A stretch of DNA of 64,000 bases from Sabethes cyaneus (GCF_943734655.1 NC_071355.1:197097939-197161938); one strand, 5' to 3'. Counted from the stretch's first letter, positions 1 through 12,140 are shown. Made by a program: numbers and translations. The notes: a model not told the origin generated them from the letters alone.

Positions 1-2249
1 CCGACGAGGTGGTATTGACTGGTTTAGTCATTAATCTCGGCATGGTGGTGGCTGTGGGGTGGCGTGGCGGTTGAGCAAGGATCGCAGTACCATGTAGCTA
101 CATATCGAAAACCGGCCAAACAATTTCGATTTCCCTTGTGTACTTTGTTTGTTCGACTCTTGATCACCAATCGATCGACGTTTGTCCTATTGGCAGATTT
201 TTTATTTGCAGCCAGCTGGTTAAAATGCCGATACTGTGTTAATTGACGCTGGAATATTTGTCATCTGGGTTAACGTGGATTAAGCCAATAAATTTAATCT
301 GAATAGTTGATAATTCAAAAATGTTGGTTTCACTTTACTCAAAACACTACGAAACAAATTGAGTGAGAGTGTCGGTTTTGATGTTCTCTTCTGATACATC
401 GTTGATATATTTTGCAATGGCAACATCAACCGATACCAGTAGAAAAACCACTCATCATCGATGTAATGCGTGGCTTTTTCCGCTTCGAACAACCATTCGG
501 TCATATCGTGATCCGATTGCAGTGCTTTTTTTTTGTCTCGTCCCTGTCATTAGACCCTTTATGGAATCTGCTCCACAGAAGCAGTTGTAGCTGACCACTG
601 TTCAGTACACAAGGGTAGGTACAACCGCACGGATTGCGGCAAAGAATTGCGCACGTAGCTCTACAGATTGCGCCAGTACGATACCGTGGCCTAATGAGAC
701 AATTTTGAAGTCGTTTGTTCACACCATTTTTGCACTGTCACGAACGCCGCGCGGGGCTGGCGGAGGATCTGTTTCCTTTTTAGTCCCGACCGACCGGAAC
801 GATTCATTGCATTGTGTGTTTGTAGTTTTCTGTTTTTTTGTCCGGTTAAACGGAAAACATCCTGTGGCTCTGTGAGGCTCTGATATTCCGGTCAAGATAT
901 GAACTCTCGGAGTATGAAATATTGATCTATAGACCTCACAAAGGCAATTTTCGCTTTCTCACGGCAAACTTTTCGCTTTTTTCCTTAGTAGCTGTTCCTA
1001 TACTAGAGACTATTGTAATCGCCTATCAAACCACCGCAGCACTGGCTGGCTGGCTGCGTCAATACGGCGAGGAATCCATCGATCTGACAGAGATTAAACT
1101 CGCCAATGACCGACCGCCGTTTCCTATATAATAAGCCATTTAGCGAAACGTGATACGTGTAACGACTTTTCTTGCGTGTGTGACAACTTTGACGCCTTGG
1201 TGGCGGATGTCGAAGTCAACAAGGTGGGATCTGAGAATTGTTAGCTTATGCTTGACTCTGTTGCTAGACCGCGTCGTTTACATTCCAGCCGTGTTTGTAA
1301 TAAAGGAAGAGTTATTTCGGTATGAGAAAACAAATCGACTCTTCACGCATAATCGCCACTTTCCAGGCGGCACGGGTTAGTGTGTTAGAAGCGAACACAA
1401 TAGCCTAACCAGTAAGCCCCATCAGAAATGCCATTTGTGGCCGTTTTGTCTCTTCTTATGGATCTGTAGACGATGCAAGGAAGACAACGGACGAAATCTC
1501 AAATCGTTCCTCCATCAGCCGTCATAAAACGAAATCGTCCGACTACTTGGCAAGGTTCTAGACGAAACACTGTGAGAGCACTGTCTAATGTGTGTATGAC
1601 AAATAGTTATCATTAACGATATGGTAATGAAGCCATTAAGATTAATGTATCGGAAAATCGTTATCGGATTAGGCTCCGGGGTGCAGCATACTGGCGACTG
1701 CTATTGGCTGGCGTGGAAGTCAAACCATGTTACATATCTAAACTTTCGGAAGGTTTTGGGATGCGCCAGCCTTGTTCTGTTCGATTGGTAGAGTTATGAG
1801 CTTCACGGGAATATAACGGTAACAGACAGCTAATGATGGTTTGACGATTGAACTTCTGCTGTTTCGGGAGTTTTTCTAAATTGAGTTTCTGTTCATGTTT
1901 GTATATTTCCATTGGATTATTTAGCTTTATCTGAAAGCAGAAAAATGCACTTTTTAGTTACAGTCATAGGTTATAGAGCCCGTTATCGATCTACGATTAC
2001 AACCGTTTTATGTCCCAAGGGCAATCATGGATGTGGCCAATATGTAGTTCTAACAATACGGCGTAACTTGCCATACAACAAGCGAATCAATAGATCAATT
2101 GTGAAGTGAGTCTCTGCAACAAAAACTTTTTATTCAAAAAAGAAAACTGCCTGTTTTTTTAAGAATAAAAGAAAGGCAAATCTGTTAAAAAACTACCATT
2201 TACATTAACCGCCATTAAGAAATAAAAAAAAAGGCACGGAGAACTTCCA
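1..2249. other. Intergenic DNA, no gene recognised
   Basis: Only short open frames of 60-76 codons occur on either strand. None shows a domain, a splice partner or a signal peptide that I recognise. A poly-A/T-rich stretch precedes the first retrotransposon fragment. I see nothing else in it. Confidence 0.6.
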
Positions 2250-2625
2250 CATCAAAATGTGATTATCGACTTTGCCGCCTCCGAGAACATGGCCGTACGT
2301 AACACCTTCCTCCAGCATAGACTCCTACACAAGTACATCTTGAGGTCACCAAATTAGACAGAATCATAGACATTTTGATCGACTGTCGGCACTTCTCAGA
2401 CATCCTTGACGCCCGAGCCTATCGAAACGCTAACGTTGAGTCAGACCACTACCTAGTGATGTCTAAGATGAGCCGAACAGAGAGTTTTGTCTGTTGTTAA
2501 CAACATTCGGTACCGATACCAGCCTCGGTTAAATCTAGCGTGGCTCAAACAACCAGAAGTCGTCGTAAACTACGAGCACTCACTGGAAGCTGCGCTGCCG
2601 GAAGAAAACAAGCTGGACGAAACCC
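2250..2625 (+). mobile_element. RTE-type non-LTR fragment, end of endonuclease domain
   Basis: Broken plus-strand reading frames reproduce the end of the endonuclease of the RTE-like family seen in better shape at 35.2-38.2 kb. Matching pieces include LIDCRHFSDIL, then SDHYLVM, then a basic linker. Frameshifts and stops make it dead. It stops near 2625, where a minus-strand copy of the same family begins, so the junction is a rearrangement or an insertion of one copy in another. Family assignment comes from similarity between copies in this window and general knowledge of RTE endonuclease-reverse transcriptases. Confidence 0.6.
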
Positions 2626-4600
2626 CTTCTTGTTCTTCTTCTTCAGTATAGAGCCGGGGTGGCTCGTGCTGTTTCAAGCACTCGTCTGCATTCAATTCGG
2701 TCTTGGGCCCCTCGTCGCCAATTTCCTAGTCGTCTCAGAAGTCGCAAATCGCTTTCGACCTGGTCGAGCCATCGTGCACGTTGGGCCCCCTGTTCCTGGT
2801 GCCGGAGGGGTTGTTGAAGAGGACTATTTTCGTCGCACTGTCGTCCGGCATCCTTACGACGTGTCCGGCCCACCGTAGCCTGCTAACTTTCGCTAGATGT
2901 ACGATGTGAGTCTCCCCAAGCAGTGCCTGTAGCTCGTGATTCATATGCCTCCGCCACTCACCGCTTTCAGTTTGTACTCCGCCAAATATCGTCCGCAGCA
3001 CTTTCCGCTCGAACACGGCAAGGGCGCGTATGTCCTCCGTGGACAGCGTCACGGTTTCAAGTCCATAAATAACTGCCGGTCTAATAAGAGCTTTGTACAT
3101 TGTTAGCTTCGTGAGGCGGTGTATGATTCTTGATCGTCGCGTTTTACGAAGGGCAAAGTAGAAACGATTTCCCGCTAGGATGCGCCGCTGGATCTCCTTA
3201 CTTGTGTTGTTGTCCGCGGTCACCAGCGATCCCAAATACACGAACTCCTCTACCACTTCTAGTTCGTCGCCGTCAACGGTTACCGTCCGTGGGAGGCGCG
3301 TGTTTGTTTCCTTTGAGCCTCTTCCTTTCATGTATTTGGTCTTCGACGCATTTATTTTCAGCCCAACTCTCCTAGACCCCGCTTTCAGTCTGGCGTAGAT
3401 TGCCTTCGCCGTCGCAAAGTTCCTGGCTATGATATCGAAGTCATGATGCCCGCTCGTCGGATCACCCCCTCAAGAGCGATGTTGAACAGCTTACAGAATA
3501 GGTCGTCATCTCATCTCTATCCGCGCCGCGTCTCGGAGGAACTCGAGAATATCCCAGAGATGCGAACGAAACACATAACTCGATCCAATGTAGCTCTGAT
3601 CAGTCGCGTCAGTTTGTCCGGAAAACCGTATTCGCCATAGCTTGTCTAGATCGACTGTATCGTATGCTGCTTTGAAATCAATTAAGATGGCGTGGGCACG
3701 TTGTACTCCCGACATTTTTGCAAGATCTGTCGGATAGTAAAAATTTGGTCCGTAATTGCGCGAGCCCCCATGAAACCCGCTTGATAATTCCCTACGAAAT
3801 CTTGTGCTATCGGTGACAACCGACGTAACAGGATCTGGGAGAGTACCTTGTAGGCGGCGTTTACCAGCGTAATACCGCGATAGTTGCAGCAGTCTAGCCG
3901 ATCACCCTTTTTGAAGATGGGACAAACCACTCCTTCCATCCATTCCTCCAGTAGCTTTTGCTCCTTTATTGGTCTTCAGCAGCCCGATTTCTCGTTTGAC
4001 TTCTTGGAGATCAGGTGCTAGGCCATTACTATCTTCCATGGGCGCTCCTAGGTTAATTTCCGTTTCGCCTCCTTCTGCGACTTCGCCATTGAGGTGTTCA
4101 TCGAAGAACTGCTTCCATCTGTCGACCATCTCGCGCTCGTTTGTGATTAGATTCCCTTCCTCGTCCCTACACATGTCAGGTTTTGGTATGTAGCCCTTCC
4201 GAGTTTGGTTCACCTTCTCATAAAATTTGCACGACTCATTAGCTCGGAATAGTTGTTCTAATTCTTCACGATCTCTGTCCTCCTTTGGCCCTCCTCAGGT
4301 CGTGGTCAACTGGTTCTTAGCTCGTCGGTATTTGGCTAGGTTCTCTCTAGTGGCAATACTTAGATAATTTTTCCAAGCAGTTGTTTTCCCCTCCACCGCT
4401 TGTTGGCATTCCCCATCAAGCCAATCATTTTGTGTACTCCGAGGCTCAATACCTAGTGCCGATGGCCGAGCGTATTCTGCCCCAACCGTCTTCGAGGTTT
4501 GAAGCACCTAACCCCTCGAAAAAAGGAAGTGCCGCATTCAGTATTCGCGCGTAGTGCTCGGCAGCTTGCGGGTTATCTAGCTGCCTGATGTTCAGCCGAG
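2626..4600 (-). mobile_element. RTE-type non-LTR retrotransposon relic (RT and C-terminal region)
   Basis: Read from 4600 down to 2626, the minus strand gives an RTE-like polyprotein in several frames. It has the linker with NDWLDGECQQAVEGK, the region before the RT (MVDRWKQFFDEHLNGEV), RT motifs (NYRGITLVNAAYKVLSQILL, YQAGFMGAR, LIDFKAAYDTVD) and the long C-terminal region (VVEEFVYLGSLVTADNN, then WAGHVVRMPDD). At least four frame breaks are present. The part of the RT holding the second Asp pair is missing or unreadable between about 3330 and 3510. It is a dead copy, 5'-truncated at 4600, where a plus-strand copy starts abruptly. Confidence 0.75.
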
Positions 4601-5258
4601 AAGGGCGGCCTTGACGTGTCCGGTAGATGTGGTAGATGAACTCGTGTATCTAGGCTCACTGGTTACCGCAGACAACGACACCAGCAACGAAATACAAAGA
4701 CGCATAATGGCAGGAAATCGGGCCTTCTTTGGACTCCATAGGACGCTGTGATCGAACAAAATTCGCCACCGCACGAAGTTAACAATCTACAAGACGCTGA
4801 TTAGACCGGTAGTCCTTTACGGCAGTGAGACATGGACTATGCTCGTGGCGGACCAACGCGCCCTTAGTGTTTTCGAACGGAAGGTGTTGCGCACCATCTA
4901 CGGCGGAGTGCAGATGGAAGACGGAACGTGGAGAAGGCGAATGAACCATGAATTGCATCAGCTGCTTAGGGAACCACCCATCCCTCACACCGCAAAAATC
5001 GGTCGCCTGCGATGGGGTGGGCATATCGTGAGGATGTCGGACGACTGCCCGGTTAAAAAAGTTCTCAATAACGATCCGACTGGAACGAGACTGCGGGGCG
5101 CGCAGCGAGCAAGATGGATCGATCAAGTGGAATGCGACCTGCGGACCCTACGTAGACTACGTGGCTGGCGAATTGCGGCCATGGACCGAGTGGAATAAAG
5201 ACGACTTCTTCATACAGCAGAGGAAACCACGGCCTGCAGCTGATTAAGTAAGTAAGTA
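4600..5258 (+). mobile_element. RTE-type non-LTR C-terminal fragment with AAGT tail
   Basis: The plus strand encodes the C-terminal region of the same RTE family: VDELVYLGSLVTADNDTSN, then VLYGSETWTM, then VFERKVLRTIYGGVQ, then WGGHIVRMSDD, ending at a stop near 5198. One in-frame stop interrupts it near 4750. A short untranslated stretch ends in tandem AAGT units at 5245-5258, the kind of microsatellite 3' end typical of RTE elements. It is joined head-on at 4600 to the minus-strand copy. Confidence 0.75.
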
Positions 5259-5570
5259 TCCTGCGATCAATTCTTGGCGGCATATTAGACGAAGGAGTGT
5301 GACGCAGGCGCATGAATCATGAAATATACCAAGTATTCAAAGATGCGGATATTGTGAAGCGATTAAAATACGGTAGGCTACAATGGGCTGGCCACGTAGC
5401 AAGGATGCCGGATGAGAGACCAGCGAAAACAATATTTAGCAGAGAACCCGACAGAGGCCGACGACTTCGAGACAGACCTCGCATCCGTTGGATGAGCGCT
5501 GTTGACGAGGATGTTAGAACAGCGGGTATTTTAGGGGCAACTGGAGAGCGACAGCCCAAAACCGAGTAAT
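5259..5570 (+). mobile_element. RTE-type C-terminal fragment, second subfamily
   Basis: Directly after the AAGT tail a second RTE C-terminal fragment starts. It carries RRRMNHEIYQVFKDADIVK, WAGHVARMPDERPAKTIF and RGRRLRDRPRIRWM. These match the copy at 12.1-13.3 kb better than its neighbour, so it is a distinct subfamily. Only about 95 codons remain and the 5' part is absent. Confidence 0.7.
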
Positions 5571-5599
5571 GTGGAGTCTTTCTGGACACAAAATTGACG

Positions 5600-5885
5600 T
5601 TTAACTTGCATCATGAGCTAATTGTCTCTAAAGTATCTTCGCAGCTTGGATTCATCTTTAATATTGGACGAAATTTTGAGGATCCTTACAGTTCACATTT
5701 ATTTCGCCCGCTGTTGGAGAATTATTGAATTGATACGGTTCCCTAAGTAGCTAACTTGGAACATACGGATTGAGCACGTGGAAAGAAGATTCACCCGACT
5801 TGCTTTGCGACATCTTTCATGGCATCATCCGGATAACTTGCCTCCTTAAGGGTCATCCCCTCTCAAGAGATCATATCTGTTGTAA
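5600..5885 (+). mobile_element. Jockey-type non-LTR fragment (end of ORF2)
   Basis: Short plus-strand frames read LGFIFNIGRNFEDPYSSHLF and then IRIEHVERRFTRLALRHLSW followed by HHPDNLPP. This resembles the post-RT part of Jockey-clade ORF2 (R-I-E-x-V-Q-R-R-F-x-R-x-A-L). Stops and frameshifts separate the blocks. No other part of the element is visible nearby. Confidence 0.6.
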
Positions 5886-8754
5886 TCGACCACCTCCGAT
5901 TTCAACCAAATTTGGTATAATTGCCTGCTCTGACCCCACATTTAATTTCTCAAACTTTTGTATGGATTGAACAATCCCCCTTCCGACCTTCGGACATAGC
6001 GTGTGCCATGATCTCAATTTAAAGTGTCTGTTAGAACAACCATCAAGGGAATATTATTGTTTCTACAGGTTAGAAAATAGTTGCCTAAATATATCCTGAG
6101 CGTCTATGATCAACATTCTAGTGGATAATATCTACAGGATCAGTTACCACTCATGTTAAAGAGTAATCATCGAGTTCTTGCGATTCACCGTTCAACAATT
6201 TTGCCCGACTTTTATTTCAATCACCGAATACTTGTTTTCGAAAGTTATTAGCTGCACGATAGTTTATTTAAATTTCACTATAGAGCAGACCACGCGCAAG
6301 GAAAGTAAGCATACAAAATCCTCCAAGCCATTTTGTTTGTTTGACTAGAGGACACATTGATCGGAGATTATGACTTCCGATAGTACAGCCCCGCCGCCGC
6401 CCCGCTTTCGTATATATACAAAAGGAGCATATTTAACGGGGCCACGTCTTGACAATGCCTCCGAATGTCTCTCAAACGACGACGTTGGACACACGGCGGC
6501 GGCAAACGGAAAAACCAAGCCCAAATTTGCATAAACCCATCGAGTGATGTGAAAAGATCGATCTGTTGACCATGCGGGCAATCGTGGCGGTCGGGTATGA
6601 CGGTTTCCGACCGAGTGACTGATTACTGCGCTGCCGCGTACGCTGCCTTCCTAATGGCTGCAGCGGACATTTATTCCTATGTTATACATCACAATTTCAA
6701 GCGTAAACCAATAACCTACAAATGTCCAGCTTGAATTTGAATCTACACTGAGCTATCGTGTGGTGGCTTTCTTGGACCTTTTCTGTGCACAGCAAAATGG
6801 GACATTACATTCCCATAATCAACTTAAATTGAAAAGCGGATCCGGCAGATTGTTATCACGAAACTAATAAAACATACGATTGATGGCGACATCAATCAGA
6901 CAAGCATGGCTGTAAAGAGAAAGAAGCACGACAAATTGTTAACTAGTTGTGTGCTTCATTACAGCTCCAGTGAGACACTAAATAGAGGATTCATTTGAAA
7001 GCCAATAATAACACCCTTAATCAGCTTTATAACCTTTCAAACTTTTATTAAATTTTTGCCAATTAGTTAGGAGATAGCAGAAATGAAATGGTGTAGTTGT
7101 CAATATAACCTAATGGTTCCCATGGTTCAAACAATTGAAATGCATAAGAATTAATTTAAATCTAATGAGGTTCTAAAGAGACGTGCCGTCCAGAATAAAA
7201 GATTAATCACACTGAGAATTTAATCAACAATCGGTATGATCAAAGCGGTACCCAGTAGAGTAGTAGTCAAGAAAGTGGGCTCCAAATTATTTCCTGAGCA
7301 GCTGCATTAGATCACCGTGTCCAGAACGACATGTCCATAAAATGTGTTCACACAATGAGCAGCGCAACAGTTTGAATTGGAATATAATGATGACATCAAA
7401 CTATTTTGCGGGCCCTCTTTATGCTGTTCGGGGAATTTTCCAAATCATCCTATAAACTCAGTCGAGCTTATAATCAATGGACCACTGATGGTGCGGTACG
7501 ATTTTGGCCACACCTGTTTTTCAGATCCCAGGCGGTAAAGTTTGTCCCATAAGAAAACGAAATTGGAAAAATGAGGATCATAATAAGACATGAACACTGT
7601 CAGAGCCCATCTCAAATATATATATAAGCAGTTCTATAAAAAATGAACATTTTTTGACATTTTTCTTTTTCCTTTGAACTGCTGTTGCTGGGACGTTCGG
7701 TTCGCATGGAGGCTAAAGTTTCGATTGATCAGTAAAGCAAAAAGAAACTATCTTTAATACCGATTCCTTGCCGGCTATAAACGGCTACAAAAATCCAATA
7801 AATATGAATCAATACGATTTCCATCCTCACCCTTCCGTGGGCTGATCTTTGGCTTCCACGAGGTGGATTGACTGATGCTAAGCAATAGAGAACTAAGCCG
7901 GTATGGAATGGCCATCACGGCGAAGAAAAGGCCAAAATATGGGGCCATCGAACCGCTTTTGAACACGATCGGACGCAAGCACGGGCATCTTCAACGACGA
8001 CGACAACGACGCGGCGACATAAAAACTAACAAAATTTGAGAAAGCGCACACGACTAGAACCACGCTAGACACCATTAGATAATGATACAAGGAAAGTATC
8101 GTTTTACTTAACGGCACCGTGTGACCTCTCCGCTTTCCGCCATTTGCCAGCATGGACAGTTTGGAACCACCTACTGACCAGCGCATCAAAGCAGTAATAA
8201 CAATAATCATTATAATATATTTTACCCGCATCTGCTAGCTACTCTTGAGCAAAACCAGGTAAACTCACAAAGCGGAAAGCTCAAAGCCGATCCACGAAGC
8301 GGAAAACGGTTCGATTAACTTTACACGCAAGATTCATACCGTATAACACCGATCCAATGCCGGATGGCACTAAATAAGTGTTACGATAAAATTGGTATCA
8401 TCATTTTCAATTCATGTGCTGATGCCTGCTCTGGTAGCCAGTATGATACCGACCTGTTGTCATACTTTCGAACACCTCCTACTGGGAAGGCACCTACCCC
8501 GCGCGTCGGTTTTATCGTTTTATGTCTGTGACTGTGAAAAAATATAGATAATATCCTTAGAGTATGGGTCTTTTGGGTCAATTAGCTATTTAGAGAGTGT
8601 AGATAGTACTGCGAGTATTAGAATCAAAAATCACATTTATGCTTATAGCTAAACTAATAGTAGTAAATTGTCAAGGAAGATCCCAAATTTACGCACAATA
8701 TTGCTCCCATTCATTAATCAAACTGATAACGCAAATAACGTAAAATGCATCCCT
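5886..8754. other. Intergenic DNA, no gene recognised
   Basis: A TATATATA stretch near 6410 and a GC-richer patch at 6380-6640 could belong to a promoter or untranslated exon, but there is no coding evidence. A 112-codon minus-strand frame at 7893-8231 is hydrophobic at its N-terminus yet matches nothing I know. Confidence 0.5.
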
Positions 8755-9715
8755 ATTTACTGCTGGGGGCGACTTTTGCTGTATCGATAATTCCTCCCCA
8801 CTGTACTCGGTACTGGGCTATTCGTCGCCAATTCGTTGGGCGTTTCGACACACGCAAGTCGGCTTCAGCCTGGTCGATCCATCTAGATCCTTGAGCCCCA
8901 CTATTCATGGTGTTGGTGGGGTACTTGAAGAGAACGGATTTCACTGCACAGTCGTCCGGTAACTTTGCGACGTGGTCGACTCACCACAGTCTGCCAACTT
9001 TCGCCAGGTGAACGATGGGGATCTCTTCAAGCAATGCCTGCAGCTTGTGGTTCATACGCCTTCGGCTCTCTCCACTTTCCGTTTGTACTCCACCAAATGT
9101 GATCCGTAATACCACAGAGAACAGACATCCATTCAGGAACAAATTTTTCGGTAATTCTTGGATAAAATATTAAATTAAAATCGCCTAATATGCTAGCGTC
9201 ACCACCACTATAGTTTCCCAACTAAATGATTCTTTTGATTTGCACACTGACAACCTTTGGCTCCTCTGGCGCTAGTATATATGGACAATAAGCGTTACGC
9301 TAGCGCCAGAAGATAGCTGTTGTGAGTTTAGTGTAGAATTTTCTGCGCCTTCAGCGACATCATCACTATAGTTTCCCAACTAATTTGACATAAGTTTTAT
9401 CCAAGTGAGGACCTTTCGCTTGGATGTCTGTTCTCTGTGGTAATACCTTTCGTTTGAACACGGCAAATGCTCGTATCCAAAGGAACAAGTTTTATTGTAT
9501 TCTTGTGATGGTATTTATGACATATTTTAGTCACAAAAATTACCGTAACAAAACCCCTCAATGTTACCTGGTATAGGTATCTTTCGTAAGCAAAATTCAA
9601 GTCCGTTGAGAACTACCTATCTAATTAGCGTTTCGTACATCGTCAGCTTTGTATGGCGGAGTATGCTCCTTAATCAAAGCGTGTTGCTGAGAGAAAAGTA
9701 GCTCGACTTCCAGCT
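8755..9715 (-). mobile_element. RTE-type relic (C-terminal region) split by insertions
   Basis: On the minus strand 8755-9105 encodes the RTE C-terminal region (SRWIDQAEADLRVSKRPTNW, preceded by a degenerate VDHVAKLPDDCAVK). The same reading continues at 9447-9476 and 9600-9710, matching 2990-3180 of the larger minus copy. Two segments interrupt it: a 327-base MITE at 9113-9439 and about 120 bases of unrelated DNA at 9477-9598. Many substitutions and stops show it is old. Confidence 0.65.
9113..9439. mobile_element. MITE with perfect 19-base terminal inverted repeats
   Basis: The left end reads CACAGAGAACAGACATCCA and the right end is its exact reverse complement at 9421-9439. GTAATAC flanks both sides (9106-9112 and 9440-9446). 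Removing the element plus one copy restores the RTE sequence of the host fragment. Inside lie an 11-base inverted repeat (TCTGGCGCTAG at 9261, mirrored at 9296) and a direct repeat ACTATAGTTTCCCAACTA near 9203 and 9366. There is no transposase. I cannot name the superfamily with certainty. Confidence 0.8.
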
Positions 9716-9762
9716 TGAATGCATCGTTGAATTGTTAGTAAACGGCTGGGTTATACGATGTC

Positions 9763-9875
9763 TTGCGCACTGGGCATAAAATAGACCCTGCAGTGGTCTT
9801 TAGATTTTTATCCAGCAACTCCTATCCATACCTCCTCGTGGTACCAGCCGGTGAAGGCCCTAACCCAGCGAGGTT
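9763..9875 (+). mobile_element. RTE-type 5' leader fragment
   Basis: GGCATAAAATAGACCCT, the following lines and CCTCCTCGTGGTACCAGCCG reappear in reverse complement at about 38,160-38,265. There they lie just upstream of the endonuclease ORF of the RTE copy in the TMEM131 intron. This stretch is therefore the 5' untranslated leader of an RTE copy, here cut off from its ORF and abutting R1-type sequence. Confidence 0.6.
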
Positions 9876-10549
9876 ATGGTGCCGATCAAAGTCGCATTCG
9901 ACTTTGTACGACGGGATTAAGACGGGAGCGGGAACTCTTATCCCTACCTCCACACGGTGCCGGCTGGGACGCAACTGGGCCTGGGCGGGAGTGCCGTGGG
10001 CACTACGAGATCGGTTCCAGGAAGATCCTAATTATGGTATACTGGACGGACGGGAAAAACGATTTTTCCGGACGGACGGGAAAAACGATTGGATTTGACG
10101 CTATAGGGCTGACGGCTGTACTATTCTACTACCTTATGTAAGAAAGGGTGGTACCTTCTCGAAACGGTGAGTAGGCTAATAGTACAGCTGCCTTCCGTCC
10201 CTGGCCTCTAGGTACGTTCAAAGCTCATCACTCACGTCAAAGTGCGGTGGTGTAGGCTCAGATGATACATTCCTGATTAACGCCGATCGGATGCTGACAT
10301 CCCTACCCCCATGAAGGGTAGAGGAAGTGTCCCTAGCCATGGCCTTCCTGCTTGCATAGATCACCATGGGATCGTTAAGGCGACTACACAATACGAGCGG
10401 AGCGTAAACCGCCTAGGCCGAAGCCGAGCGAGCTGAGGCAGGTCCATAAGGTCGACGCCTTAGTAGTAAAGCTGACAGGTAAACTGTCGTACACAGACCT
10501 ACTTCGCAAGGTTAGGGCGGACCCCAAGCTGCAGGAGCTTGGGGCCAAC

Positions 10550-11146
10550 GTGGTGAAGACCCGCCGAACCCAGGCCGGGGATAAGAGCTTCGAGCTCAAA
10601 AAGGACCCAACGAACCAGAGCTCAAACTGCAGGGAACTGGTTGAGCAGTCCCTGGGCGAAGCGTGCCAGGTCAAGGCACTGTCGCAGCGTATTCTTGTCG
10701 AGTGTAAAAACCTCGACGAGAGTACGACGGCAGTTGACCTGAAGGATGCTCTGCGAGATCAGCTTAATCTTGCTGTGGCACCCGCAGACATCCGGTTGCG
10801 GTTGCGGAAGGCATACGGCGATATGCAAACCGCAACCAAAAACGTACCAGAGACCTTCGCCAACAAAATGTTGGCCTCTGGCAAAATTAAGGTAGGCTGG
10901 TCAGTCTGTACACTTGCGTCCAAACAGCGTATTGAACACTGTTTCAGGTGTATGGGCTTCGGCCACCGGGCGGGCAAGTGTAAGGCCCCCGATCGGTCCA
11001 AGCTATGCAGGCGGTGCGATGAAGATAGGCACTTTGCCAAGGGCTGTAGTAAACCCCCCAAGTGCTTGCTCTGCACAGCCGAAGCGGGAAATAAGCACGC
11101 CACATATGGCCCACTGTGTACAGCTTATAGGAGGCCTTTGCAATGA
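10550..11146 (+). pseudogene. R1-type ORF1 (gag) with CCHC zinc knuckles, 5' incomplete
   Basis: About 198 codons are open. Near the C-terminus are two clear CX2CX4HX4C knuckles (CFRCMGFGHRAGKC, CRRCDEDRHFAKGC) and a third, less regular cysteine cluster starting CLLC. Such knuckles bind element RNA in R1/Jockey-type ORF1 proteins. No good ATG lies at the 5' end and the frame is interrupted upstream, so it is truncated. Its stop sits in an ATGA overlap with the ATG of the next ORF, the arrangement used for reinitiation between ORF1 and ORF2. Confidence 0.7.
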
Positions 11147-11573
11147 TAATGGTGCAGGTTATACAGTTTAACCTGAACGACTGTGATACGGCACAGCAGT
11201 TGCTTTGGCAAACGGCAGCCAAAACGGGTGTGCGATATTGCCATTATCGTGGATCCCACCGGGTCTCTCGGGGCGGCGCTTACTGGGTAAGGTCGATAAG
11301 GGTCGGATCGCAGCGATAGCTGTCATGGGTAGATACCCCATCCAGGAGGTGGTTTCGTCCGACCAAGAAGGGCTCATGATTGCTGTGGTCGATGGCGTCT
11401 GCGTCTGTAGCTGCTACGCTCCACCTAGGTGGTCGCCCGAACAGTTTAACCGGATGCTAGACGTGCTTACCGACGAGCTCACGGGCCGCAAGCCGGTTGT
11501 CGTTGGAGGAGACTTCAATGCTTGGACTGTCGAATGGGGTTGCAGGTGCACTACGCGAGAAATCCTGTTTTAA
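11143..11573 (+). pseudogene. R1-type ORF2 endonuclease fragment, frameshifted
   Basis: ORF2 starts at 11,143 with MIMVQVIQFNLNDCDTAQQ, which resembles the N-terminus of R1 endonucleases. The frame shifts near 11,200-11,290. It then continues as VVDGVCVCSCYAPP and VVVGGDFNAWTVEWGC, the latter being the conserved apurinic-endonuclease-like GDFNAW motif. It is cut at 11,573. The nuclease would nick target DNA for target-primed reverse transcription; this copy cannot. Confidence 0.65.
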
Positions 11574-12140
11574 GGAAAGGAGCTATGCCGCGATGCGGAC
11601 TCGAACCCCTGGGGTGATGCATACCAAGTGGTGATTAAAAAGATGACGGGTGCATCCGCTCCGCAGGAAACCTGCCCCCAAAATCTGAAAGTCATCGTGG
11701 AAGGGCTCTTCCCGCAACACGATCCAGTTTGATGGCCTCCGACGCCGTACGGTCAATCGAATGATGTCCTCATTCCGGTCACGAATGAGGAACTCATCGT
11801 AGTTGCCAGGGGTTTAAAAACGAAGAAAGCACCCAGTCCTGACGGGATTCGGAACGAGGCACTCAAAGCGGCGATCCAAGCATATCCCGATATGTTTATA
11901 GAGACGCTCCAGAACTGCCTAGAGATATGCGAATTTCCAGACAAATGGAAAGTCCAAAGATTAGTACTGCTGCCGAAGTCGGGGAAATCCCTCGTCGCAC
12001 AGGCCAATTTGCCTATTGGACACGTTAGGCAAATTGCTAGAGCGGGTGATCCTAAACAGTGTGAAGTACCTGGGTGTTATGACTAACAACAGCCTGAACT
12101 TCACCAGCCATGTGGATTATGCTTGTGATAAAGCGTCAAC

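Larger units (their letters stand above)
9880..12140 (+). mobile_element. R1-type non-LTR retrotransposon relic
   Basis: A GC-rich plus-strand element contains a leader with two copies of GGACGGACGGGAAAAACGAT (10,043 and 10,069), a gag-like ORF with CCHC knuckles, an endonuclease ORF and a piece of RT (VTNEELIVVARGLKTKKAPS, then PDGI). The order and motifs fit the R1 clade. The RT core is missing: after LDTLGKLLERVIL the frame jumps to SVKYLGVMTNNSLNF, which normally lies after the RT. Several frameshifts make it inactive. The 5' boundary is approximate. Confidence 0.7.

Noticed and set aside
6345..6640. TATATATA plus GC-rich patch as a promoter of an unknown gene
   Set aside because: No coding exon follows on either strand within reach, so there is nothing to connect it to.
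7893..8231. 112-codon minus-strand ORF with hydrophobic N-terminus (MRVKYIIMIIVITALM)
   Set aside because: It could pass for a secreted protein, but there is no family resemblance, no splice partner and no promoter support. Such frames are expected in 64 kb of AT-rich DNA.
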